Assembly: GCA_019914945.1 (NCBI GenBank) | Contig: CM034099.1 | Coordinates: forward strand, 7,936,001 to 8,000,000 | DNA length: 64,000 bases | Source of the DNA: Typha latifolia | Lineage: Eukaryota; Streptophyta; Magnoliopsida; Poales; Typhaceae | Reading direction: 5' to 3' | Part shown: positions 1 to 10,799 of the stretch, piece by piece | Numbering within the stretch: position 1 is the stretch's first letter | Layout: every line of letters starts with the position of its first letter | Translations under genes and position numbers: made by a program | Notes under the pieces: generated by a model | Database searches by the model: none | What the model was told of the DNA's origin: nothing | What the model saw: only the letters and a program-made list of their open reading frames with translations

Positions 1-907
1 TGGAGAGACAAAGAAAAATAAATTCTTTCTTTCCTTTAGAATGCATACTGCCCCTAAATATTTATGTGTGCAGGAGTAGAAATTTGAACTTAGAGAAAAA
101 TTATTGGGTTTGTTTGCCAAACCATGGGCAGTGATGGAAAAATAAGCTTGAAACCTGTGAATTAGAAAATTATAGATCTGGACAACATTCTGGTGTACAC
201 AGTGGGTAAAGCTAGCAACCGAGATATTTATAAGATTTAAAAACTTGGGAATAGAATAATTGCACCACATACATGTGGCTAATGATGAACAAAGGTGCTT
301 TAATTAAGATTATAGAAGACAAATGAAAGACGTCAGCTTAGATAAGATATATCAAGTAACCCACCGTTACAACTTGGAGTCAAATTAATGATTGCAACCA
401 CCGACCCAACAGCTAGCCCAACTCTTTACAAGGGAAGGTTAAGGTAAGGTAGCAGCCAATGTTTTCAGCAACAATTTTAATTTTATAAACAAATATAAGT
501 TTGGCTTCTATATATTTGCCTTGGTTGTCTATTGTAAGGTCAAATGAAAAGATACAAGTTATATCATTCACCAATATACTGTTCAAAAGTCAAAATATCA
601 TATATACTAATAAAAGATTAGGTGGTCCAAGATAATGTTACTAAAAGTTATAAAATGTCATGTTTGTCTTTACAAAATGTCATAGTTAATTGGGTAATTA
701 GGTTTAAAGATTTCATATTTTATCAATAAATCTCATAGTATAATTCAGATAATTAAGGTTTAGGTTATTCAGATTGATATGTATTGCCTTTTGCTTTCCA
801 GAAACTATCAATGGGGAAAAAACACTACACGAGGTAAAGATTATATGAATTGAAATGTGTAAATTGACTATAAAGTACTCAAATTAGGAAGGAGATCACA
901 GACTAAC
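1..907. other. Putative intron 2 of the IRX9-like gene; no coding sequence seen
   Basis: The sequence is AT-rich, and neither strand shows the conserved C-terminal GT43 exon or any other recognisable protein. The donor at 907-906 (minus strand) opens this intron. The acceptor should lie to the left of the window. Confidence 0.5.
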
Positions 908-1285
908 CTGTGATGTGTCTGGCAATGAGGTTGATCGGCCCCATCTCTCGGGATCCCATAGTACTGAGCTATTGAACGCAAAGCCAGATATGTTAATCTT
1001 GGAAGGCTTTGAGCCTTTGGCTCCTACATTTTTGTTCACGTTAGTCTGGGCTAAGGAAGTCGGGGGTCTTTTGCTACCACCACTTACATCCTTTAAGAAC
1101 CATCCTGAGACTTTTGATGAACTACAGATTGGCCCCTCTACCACAACCTTCTTCCTCCCTGCTGAAACCGTCGCCACAGGCCATGCACCAAAAGTTCTGC
1201 AAAAATTGGATGGCACAAGAAGTCATGTTAGGAGAGTTAGTAGCAATGTATTTCTAGATGGAAGATAACATGAAAGTGGAGTTTA

Positions 1286-1334
<49 letters not shown>

Positions 1335-3060
1335 GGTTTTTTGCATATTTCGCACATGTATACCTCTTAATACCTTGTTTTTTGCATGACCAACTCTCAC
1401 ATAATTTTCTTGGTCAGCAGTTAAAGTACGAAAGTTTTAATAGTGAAAAACAAAAGTAGGTTTCATTTTTATGCATGCATACCCCTCAATCAAGGTATTT
1501 TATCTTTTTGTTATCAAGTGGTTGAGATTTTAGTTATTCTTTATCAAAAAGCAACCTGAGAGTATCACTAATTAGAGAAACAAATTTGGCATATGCAATC
1601 AAGTAAATTAAAGGAAAATAGAGTGACATGAAAGCTATAAAGAACTCAAATCACAAATATAAATGCAATTCTGGTGCTGTTAAGGGAGGAATGTACATGC
1701 CATTGTCATTTCTTTTACGACAACCGAGTAGGAAGCATGTGCAATATGTTGGAAAGTAATCGAAAGAGACGAAAGAGTTGGCAGGTAACTGCTTAGTAAA
1801 AGAAACAGCTTTATCTACCAACAATCCTTTTTACTATGAGGAGGTATTTAGAAGGCTTCTTTTATTAGCTTTGTTATCATTCATCAAAGGAATAAAAGAA
1901 AAATTAAAGGAGTAGCTTTTATATTCCTTCCCCTTTCCCACACACATATATTTTAGCAAAGACCAAATTCCATAATTAGAAGAATTGAAATATCTAAGTC
2001 TAATGAAATATCTAAATTCTATACTTTGAGAAAGGAACACTAAATTTCATAACCAGTCACATATTTCTCAAAACTATATTAACAGGGTTATGATATCATC
2101 GTCAATTTGTGTATATAATAAATTTGCAGTTGTGGTTGTCATGTTTCTATCACTTTTTCTTCAAAACAAAAAAAAAAGCAAATATTTAGCAATTACTTTT
2201 TTTTTCTATTAATCTTCCCAAAAACTAAATTGGTGCCGCAAAAAGACGAAATGATCGACTAAAATTGTAAAAAGGTCAAACAAACAGGCTGGAATCTAAA
2301 ACTTGTGCAATTTGCATGACATGCACACCAACTGTTCGCTAAATTACCAAAAAAGAACAAATTTCCCACCGAATGAATTCATTTCAAGCAAAATTGACCT
2401 GGAATTAGAGAAGAATAGAGGAAAGAAAACGTACTCGATCTCTCTGATCTCTTGGAAGAACTGGAGATCATAAACATTGGCCGCCGCGGCGAAGTGCACG
2501 ATCCCGGAGAGGCGGTGGTGCTCGACGTGGCTGAGCGCGACATTCCTCTGGTGGTGAACCTCTTCGCGGTAATCGGTGAAGTTCTCCGTGAAGGTGAGGT
2601 GGCGGTACATGACCCCGGTGCCGCGGAGCACCGCCGCAGCGGTGCCCGGCGCCTCGTCGTGGGCCTCGACGACGAGCCACAGCAGCGGCGGCGGCACCAA
2701 TCTCAAAGTGTGCGCCAGTCTCATCAGCGAGGCGGGCTGCTTCGGGTCGCCAGATCGAGTGGTGGTGATGAGGATCAGGTTGCGGCGCGGGTTCGAGTCG
2801 GCGGCGTCGTCATCCGCGGGGAAGACCTCCGGGATCACGGGAGGCGAATGGGTGATGTTGGTGGGTGGAATTGACAAGTGGGCCTTCGTCACAATTGCGA
2901 ATTTATGTGGCCGGGGGGAGGAGGAGGAGGAAGAGGAAGATGAGGGAAATTTCGGGAAGAAGCCGGAGGAGAAGCCCATGACGAAGCAGAGGGAGAAGTG
3001 GAGGAGAGCCTTCTTCCATAGGTGGGACTTCTTCTGCTTGGATCTATCAAAGGAGCTCAT
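908..3060 (-). CDS. IRX9: GT43 family xylan-synthesis protein, IRX9 clade (partial, 3' exon missing)
   Basis: Two exons are seen: exon 1 3060-2435 and exon 2 1196-908, joined by a 1,238-bp GT-AG intron that splits a Glu codon. Together they give 305 residues. The N-terminus is typical of IRX9: a short basic cytosolic tail, then a membrane anchor at about residues 18-36 (LHFSLCFVMGF), as in type II Golgi glycosyltransferases. A nine-serine tract follows at 40-48. The GT43 domain shows TLRLVPPPLLWLVVE (118-132), GVMYRHL, HHQRNVALSHVEHHRLSGIVHF and, in exon 2, EGPICSSSKVSGW and FAFNSSVLWDPERWGRS. Family role: elongation of the xylan backbone in the Golgi, in complex with IRX10 and IRX14 proteins. 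The metal-binding DDD of active GT43 enzymes is AAA here (residues 192-194), which fits a structural role. Exon 2 ends at a clean donor. The expected last exon (about 50 residues) is not visible in 1-907, so it probably lies beyond the window. Confidence 0.9.
1288..1326. repeat. (TA)n microsatellite inside IRX9 intron 1
   Basis: About 19 TA units sit in the intron between the two visible GT43 exons. Confidence 0.95.
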
Positions 3061-3099
3061 TCTCTCTCTAGATTCCTCTCTTTCACTCTAAAATGGAGC

Positions 3100-3136
3100 A
3101 AAGAGAAAGGAGGAGGAGGAGGAGGAGGAGGAGGAG
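3100..3136. repeat. (GAG/CTC)n tract in the presumed IRX9 leader
   Basis: A run of GAG triplets lies about 40 bases upstream of the minus-strand ATG. In the transcript it would be a CTC-rich, pyrimidine-rich leader. A (TA)n stretch at about 3264-3290 lies further upstream and could serve as a TATA region; this is inference. Confidence 0.8.
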
Positions 3137-6100
3137 AAAGTGGGAGGATTTGTGAGTGGGGGGAATGAGTTGGAGAAGAATAAAAAGGTTGGAGTCCCAC
3201 GGCATTGCACCGCACAATGTTTCCCATCAGAATGGCAGGGGTAGAATAGTAACTTCCATTTAATATATATATATATATTATATATATGGGGTGAGATGGA
3301 AAAGAATAAAGCTGGGTGTCCCACTGTATTGTTTTCTTAAGTACGGCAAAAGGTTTCTGTCCTGCAACCACAGGGGTAAAAAGGTAATTTAAGTTTATAC
3401 CCCGCAAAGGCCCAAACACACATCCGGTGATCGGCCTTTCGATTTTGTTTTCTCGACCGTTAAATATTTTCTTTTTTCTTTCCCTATAATTTTTTACTAA
3501 ATTGTACGATTGTGTCACCTTTTACTCAGGAAGATGCATACAATAATAAATGATTGCTAAGTAAGTAACGTATAGAATAATAATAAATTATGTCAAAATA
3601 ATTTTTGACTCAAACACAAATAAATATTAATAATTAATTTAAGTAGTTAGGTAAATTAATTATGATCTACACTAGTATAGACTAGGAAATAAGTAAACTA
3701 ACTATAAAGCTCCTAAAAATTACATAATAAAAGCTACAAAATTTATAAAAAATTATAATTGTTTAATATTTATGAATTACGTAATAAAATTATGAAATAA
3801 AAAGTATAAGTATTTGATAACTGTGAATTACGTAAGAAAATTAATTATATAATAAAATTATAAAAATTTAAGAGTTCAATAATTGCAAAATATGTAATAA
3901 ATCTGGGAGGCGTAACATCAAGTTATGTAATAAAACATAAAGATAAGTAAGGAAGTAACCTACATTAACTATTTATTATTAACTACAAATTATGTTCAAC
4001 CATCACTAAACTAATAATAGGCCATAGGAAGAAAAGGAGAACTTTTAATTAATATTTCATGAATTAGAATAATTGAATTGTTTTGGGTATATTTGGGAAG
4101 GATTTCTTTCCTGTAACTTTTAGCTGCTCGATTTTCTCTATATTCATGGCTAAGTTTATAATATATTTTCTTTTTACCAAAAAAAAAATGAGAATAAGAG
4201 AATTTATATTATTATAGAATACAGGTATGCTTAACAAAGTATAAAATGTATTCAATGTAGTTAATAAATACTTGCACATCTCTCATTCTTTTCATATGTG
4301 CTTGAGGACAAAGTTAAAAGAAAGGAGTAAAATATATCTATCAGGGCAAGGGAGAATGAAAATAAGCCTTACTTAAAAAATAGAAATTATTTGTATTTTT
4401 AATGTATAACTAAGTTTTTTATTGCATATATTCTTAATGAAAACATAGGAGGTTCTAATAGAATATTTTTAGACTTAAGATAAATATAATACTGATATGG
4501 ATAGCGGAGCTGTACCGGTATAATTTTGTAAATCAAGATGAGGATTTTTAGTACGAATTAAACCGTTTAGCATAGTTCGATTCTACCATCAAATGCGCAT
4601 TAACACGTGGATCGCATTTATTGATTGATGCCTTTGACTACAAAATCGTTATACGCAAACTATCATTCTATTGACATGCACCTAACAGTACGTAGAAACT
4701 AACTCTCGTTTGAAATTATTTTATTTATTATTTTAAATTTAATTATATAAAATAATCCTAATTATAAACTAAATTCTAGGGAAGGCCCCTAATGTTAGAC
4801 TCATAGCCCATGAGACAACCACCAAACGTTTCAAGGTTAAGTAGATACTCAAAATATTAAATGGTGTGTCATTAATTATTAAGGTTAAGCAGAAGATGAA
4901 CCACTCGAAATTTTAAAATCATATTTATTTACCGACAGGGGTAATAAGGTAATGGCGGCGTTTCTCGACGGTTCTGATTTTGTGTCGGCAGAATCATGGG
5001 TCCAGATCAAATCTCTGTTAATGATCACTAGATCCAAATCTCTCAATTATTAGATACGGTGATGTAATGCCCTTCAATATTACCATCGTACGGCTGGGAA
5101 TGATGCTTTTCTTTTTTATCCCACAATAATGGACATTTGATTATCAAATTTAAATTGAAATTTTTGTTAAATATTTTTTTTTTCACCTACGCTTAAAATT
5201 ATTTTACCTTCTATATTTTAAAAAATCTCAAACTAATTTTTATACTTATAATTAGAGTAATACTATTAGTTTTTTTATTAAACTTAATCGAAGTGTTTAT
5301 TAGATAAGACATGCAAGTTTTTGAGATAATATCGTTAAATAATTAAAAAAATTATATGTATTTTAGAGAGGTAAAGTGATTTTAGAAGAACGTAAAATAT
5401 ATTTAACTATTTTTAAATTTTAGGGTGATTTGCACTTTTGGCTTAATAAATAAATAAAAATATATTTTTATATTATTATAGCATATCCTCTCTTCTTTCT
5501 ATACGGATAAGAGTAAAGTTGAAAGAAAATAATAAAATATACCTATGGAAAAATGTATAAGTTAAAATTAATTGTAAATATAAAATTATCTTAATATATT
5601 TAGTGAGTTTCTAGTATTAACATAAAATAAAAAAGTGAAACTGAATTTTAAAGTCAAATAAGAGATATTTATGCATAGGATATTTAATATTCTATTGGGT
5701 TAAAATTAATTCAGGGTGTCTCTAATAAAATTTCTTATAATTTATATAAAATTATATCGGTGTTAAAATATATTATTGCTAAGTTCATTAGTAACTAATA
5801 TTCTTATCTTTTTAAAACCCGGGAAATAAAAATAAATAGTGTTCATCTTTTCGATTCACTTGGTCAAATTTCCTCTTGAAGCCCAAGGAAACGTGACAGG
5901 AGAACTACCGGTCTACCAACTTGTTGGTTATATTATATTATTGAACCACAAACTCTTTATAGTAATAATAATAATAATAATAAGGAAAGCCATGTCTCTC
6001 TCTTAATCTTGGAGGTCAATTTTAGGAGAAGTTATATTTTTATCATATTAAATTAAATTATATGCTGAATTTAAAAATATGTATTAGATAAAATTTGTAA

Positions 6101-7200
6101 ATAATTAGATAAATTTTTTTATCATATATTTATTATTTAAAATTTAATCAGTATTATTTTAAATATATTAAAAAACTTATTAAATTATCTATAACTTTAT
6201 CTCTAATAAGTATCTTCAGATTTGACATATATAGTTTGATCGAATACGATGAAAAAAGTAACAATCAATCTAATATTAATCATAATGTGACACCAATTAG
6301 GCCTAATAATAAGTGATTTTTCTTTAAATTTTAATTTTGAATCCAAATCTAATTGGCCCACTCATTTTGCCTGCGGAATTAACTGAACGGTAGGAATAAA
6401 ATGGTGCACTTCTTAAATTCACATTAATTGAAGATATTTATGGCATAGAAGAATGCTGATCATAGTTGATTGAAAAGGACACACTTAATTTGAACCCAAA
6501 TCATTTCATGAAAGAGATGTTTAAATATAAGTTCGATCACCATCAATCTTTCAATTTTTCATTTACTTTTGAGAGTAATAGCTTTAATCTTGTAGGTCAA
6601 AGAAAAGTTAAATAACAGATGTTAGATAGCAGGGTCAGCAGGTGAGGATTTTGGACTTCCTCTCTTCCCTAGTTAATAGGTTTTGGACTTCAGCAAAAAT
6701 TTCTAATTAATTCCATGTAAATTTAATATTTCAGCAAAATGTTTTGGATTTTAAGTAAATTTCTCTTTTTCTAAACTAATTATTAGTTGATAATAAGACT
6801 CTGGAGTTTTTTTTTTTAAGAAACGAGTTGGGCTTTTGTTTTTGATCATTTATGAGCCTAAAGACTAGATATGGGCTAGACAAAGAGCTAACCCTCTTTA
6901 GATATAGAGACACTTAGGCCTCACCAAGTTTTTAGTTGCCTAGTTTAGACTCCAAACCATATGCGTCGTCGAACAATTGCTCCGAACTAAACGCCACCGA
7001 GACCTACTCCAAGCTATCGTGACGACATGTTGTTCCTCTAGGCTAACCGCACCGACGAGCCATCAAATGAATCGAGCTAAGCCACCAAATCACCAAACAA
7101 TTTATCCATAATATTGTTTAGGATTAGAGTTGAAGCTATGACCACCTTAATCATGAGGAAGGTAGCTACCAACTCTAGTAGAGTTACTAGAGTTGGTTAG
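3137..7200. other. AT-rich intergenic DNA with no gene seen
   Basis: Both strands carry only short, low-complexity open frames. There is a (TAA)n run at about 5962-5982 and many A/T homopolymers. The right end (about 6835-7200) belongs to a dispersed repeat listed separately. Confidence 0.6.
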
Positions 7201-7205
7201 TAATA
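6835..7205 (+). repeat. Dispersed repeat copy 1 (inverted partner at 24590-24840)
   Basis: This segment reappears in reverse complement at about 24590-24840. Shared stretches include TATGAGC, ATATGGG-TAGA, the block around AATTTATCCATAATATT, and the end ACTAGAGTTGGTTAG. Identity is moderate with indels, as expected of an old transposable element or LTR fragment. No coding capacity was recognised. Confidence 0.7.
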
Positions 7206-7668
7206 AGACTCAGGAGTTGATTCCAAATTAGAGTAAAATAATCGACAAATTGCAATAAAAGTAATGAGAAGACTCCAGTATTCTAAATACACCTGCAATA
7301 AAATAAGTCATTAATTTCACTGCATATGTATATATATATATATATATGTTAGACTTAAGATTGTGTATAGAATTTGATAAGAGATTTAATGGTCTTCAAT
7401 GTTTCGTATATCGGATAGAAGCCAAGAAAAAGAAGGAAAAAGAAATTCTTTTGATGTTTAATTAGTGACGTTTTCCTAACAGCCAATGCTTCAGTTTGAA
7501 TTATAAACCTAAAAAGGGACTTGTGGACCTGATAATGAAAAAGTGATATGTAAGGGAAGGGTTCAGGGGCTAAAAACAACCTAATGCCACCAAACTCAAC
7601 TGGGTTGGTGATCCACCGAGATAGGAGAGGCTCCCACTAGATTAGAATCTAAGATTCAATTTGTTTGA

Positions 7669-8414
7669 TTTTTTTTTTTTTTTTTTGTATCATAATTGAA
7701 GTGAAATTGTTTGAATTTTTTGTCTAAATTAATGGTGCTCGCCCAAAATATTCAAATGCCTCTTTATATTTGTTAGACAAATTAATTTGGGAGAAGGGTA
7801 ATTGGGGCATTTTAGATATTTATTATATTTGTTACCAAAATGGTATTTTGCTGATTTGGATAGAAATTCTAAAAATTTCTGGTTTAGTATAACAAAATTT
7901 AAGAGGATAAAGTGAATTTTGATATATTTACGTGGCTTTGATAGAAAACACTTTGGTTTTAATATTAAGTAAGGGCCATTAGGTATTGTGGTATCCATGA
8001 CACCAAAACACAAGATACGCACCAAAGGTTCGAGATATGCCCCTTGCCAGGTACATTCATAGCTTGCATATCTGTTTGTATTTGCAAGCCAGTCTGCTAC
8101 TTGGTTTGCTTTATAGTTAGTATGCTCAATAGTGTGCACTGGATACAAGAAAATAAATAAATTACGGTCATCTATCAATGATAGGAGTGTCCATAGGGCA
8201 GGCACTGGTCCTTTGAGGATGTTGACTATTACCTGTGAATTCGTTTCAATTTCTAGATGAGAAATTTTCAAGCCTCGAATAGTGTATAGGCCTTCTCCAA
8301 GGGCGATTGTTTCTGCAGCTAGCGATGACTAGTACCAAACGAAGCGATTACTGGCCATAATCGATGAGCGCAATACAAAGCCTCCTCCACCAGAGAAGCA
8401 CAACATTACTTGCA
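7669..8414 (-). mobile_element. Degenerate LINE-type RNase H domain with 3' poly(A)-like tail
   Basis: Read on the minus strand from about 8414, the translation shows GGGGFVLR, then an in-frame stop (8331-8329), then AAETIALGEGL, LEIETNSQVIVNIL and TNYKANQVADWLANTN. This is the RNase H-like domain found at the end of plant non-LTR retrotransposon polyproteins. The catalytic Asp of the usual ETDS motif is Asn (ETNS). About 260 bases past the domain, a T-run at 7669-7686 on the plus strand would be the poly(A) tail of a minus-strand element. Nothing of a reverse transcriptase is seen upstream, so this is a 5'-truncated dead copy. Confidence 0.7.
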
Positions 8415-8483
8415 TATAGTTTTTTTTTTTTTTTCTATTTGTAATAATAAACTCTAGTGGGTACTGCATATGTAAATTATATG

Positions 8484-8484
<1 letters not shown>

Positions 8485-8513
<29 letters not shown>
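8485..8513. repeat. (TA)n microsatellite
   Basis: About 14 TA units lie just upstream of the LINE relic, next to a T-run at about 8420-8434. Confidence 0.95.
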
Positions 8514-8514
<1 letters not shown>

Positions 8515-8515
<1 letters not shown>

Positions 8516-10500
8516 ATTTTATACTAAATTAAATATAATTAAATTACAAAATTCTAGTAGTGGAAGTGCGAATCTTATCCTCCCATCCTTCCTATGCATC
8601 TAGTAATTAAAGAAGGTATAACAGAGGAGGAGCAAAAATAAAGTCCACTTTACGTGCTACACGCAATGTATAAAGGTGTATTTATTTATTGAACCATTAA
8701 TGGAATACAACTAAGTTTGTAGATTCGACCTAAATATTATGTGGCATAAACACTTGTGTGATATAATAAAGTTTTTATTTTTATCTTCCTCTTTTTTATT
8801 CGTTCTCTTCGATATAAAATATGTTAAAAAATAAAAAGTGGAGTTACATTTGCATGCATGCATGCATGATGCATCTCGCAGGTGCATCAAAATAAGCTCA
8901 TGGGAAATATTATTATCCATATCCTCAATACTTTATTATAATATTATCCTCAAAATTTTCATGTTCAAGTTGTTGAAGCCATTGATGCACCTGAATACAT
9001 CAAAGGGATAAAATTATTATTTTTAAAAAATTTATTTTGATTTGTAAACCACATAAGAGAGATAATTAATTAGAAAATAAAGAAAAATAATTTACTCTTA
9101 AAAAAAAATGCAAGAGTAATGAATTTATCCGGTCATAGAATATTATACAATTCCAGCCAGTGGACGAAGAAGATAGAGAGAAATTAGAGATTAGTATTGA
9201 ATCATTTGTTTAAGTTTATTAGCTTATCTAAACTTATTAGTTCCAAAGAGTTAGACAGATGCAATCTTAAAGCTTTAATCTCCATGTAACTTTGATTTGG
9301 GCCCAGTTAGTATTCTGGGCTTAATACTCGAAGTATGGTTTTCTTGTAATAATAAACTTAATCTAGTACGTAAATTAAGCCTAAATTTGTTAAGATTATC
9401 TAATCTCTGGCATATACTTAAACTTCTCTTCTCTCCTATTAGTTTCCATCAAATGGGGAAGAAATTTTACAAATTATGTTTAAGTGGAAAAGTGATTTAT
9501 ATTAAGTAAAATTGTTTATTTATACAATGATTTTTTCTATACATGTACTTCTGATCTTATGTGGCATCCACGTGGAATAAAATTAATGAATTTGAGAATT
9601 ATTTACTTGATATTATTTAGTGTGTATATAACTACAATGTCAAAAACTCCAGTGAGAAGGCTCCCTTTGGAAATGCACCATTGCCCATTGGTAAGTCAAT
9701 CAACTACTACTAGTTAATTTCACTGTATATATATTGGACTTACAAATTGTGTACAAAGTTTGACAAGGGATTTAATATCTTCAATAAGTGAGTCAAAGGA
9801 GCATTATGTTTACTAATCTAAAAAATTAAAAAAAAAATCCATCTCAAGATAAAGACAATGAATAAGAAATTTTTTTAATATTTAGCTTACCTAACAGCGT
9901 ACTTAGGGCATAATTTAGAGATGCAGTCGCACTATTTTGGATATCTTTAATCAATAACTTTCTTTGTAATTTTATTTCTTTCTTTCATTACTTTATGAAA
10001 GTAATTGAGTATTCTCGGATTCGAACCCCCCTAACAACATTAGTTTAATTGAAATATTATTAAATTTTTTACTTCACTCTAAAAAAACTAGATTTAATAT
10101 ATTTTTTTTCTTTTTACTGATCGGTCCTATTAGGAATGTTAGCTTAGTTGTTCAATTTATATTTCGCGGAGATATATATATAAACTTGAATGGTGGAATC
10201 ATGGACCATGAGCAGTTGATAGAGATTAATTAAAGCTTGATTAGAGTTGATATGGGCCTACCATTGTTGGCCCAGTCTAAAGTATTCTGGGCTCCAATTG
10301 GAAGTCCAAACTCTTCTGGTATAAAATTTTGGGATGGCCCAACTTCTAAACATGACACAAAGTACCCCCTTTTCTTGAGATAATACACTTAATCTAGTAT
10401 TTAGGGCCTAAATTTGTTTAAAGATTATGTAATCCCTGGCATATACTTTACAAATATCCTATGATGGAAAAATAGAAGGCTATCTAAGAAGAAATTGCAA
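8515..10500. other. Intergenic DNA with locally duplicated blocks
   Basis: No gene is seen. Two blocks recur nearby: about 7265-7400 resembles 9650-9790 (shared TTAATTTCACTG and AAGATTGTGTA-like strings), and about 9295-9425 resembles 10265-10450 (shared TATTCTGGGCT, CTTAATCTAGTA, CCTAAATTTGTT, TGGCATATACTT). All are in the same orientation and diverged. Confidence 0.55.
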
Positions 10501-10666
10501 TTTATCTTGTAGTATTATTAAAACTAGCTTGTTCTTATAATTAGGCTCTGAGTCTTGCTTCCATGTCCCAAGGAGTTGGCATTGAGAAATTGCAAAGCTT
10601 CCTGATGACTGTTCAGCTACTCCATAGAAGTTATTAAAGTTGCTAATGGTTTGTGTAAGCATACTA

Positions 10667-10770
10667 ATAGGCTTTTTCGCCAATAATCCGAGAGTATACC
10701 AGGTGGATGTCTTCGTATCCCAATCTTAGGGCTAATAATCTAGCTGATCTTGCTATTCATAGTTCTGACT
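10667..10770 (+). mobile_element. Possible short RNase H C-terminus relic
   Basis: One plus-strand frame reads IIREYTRWMSSYPN followed by LRANNLADLAIHS, which resembles the R-x-AN-x-x-AD-LA end of plant RNase H-like domains. The upstream part is broken by stops and cannot be aligned. It may be a second decayed LINE fragment. Confidence 0.3.
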
Positions 10771-10799
10771 GCGTGAGAACAAATTGATCCACTTTTAGC

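Noticed and set aside
896..1216. The minus frame at 896-1216 read as an independent gene with its own ATG
   Set aside because: The ATG lies in the intron, ahead of a clear acceptor (GCAG at 1200-1197). The segment is an internal exon of IRX9.
915..1268. Plus-strand open frame of 117 codons
   Set aside because: It is the antisense shadow of IRX9 exon 2, whose minus-strand translation matches GT43 motifs.
10012..10035. GGTTCGAATCC on the minus strand, an exact tRNA B-box-like string
   Set aside because: No A-box or cloverleaf can be folded around it. At most it is a degenerate SINE trace, so no tRNA is called.
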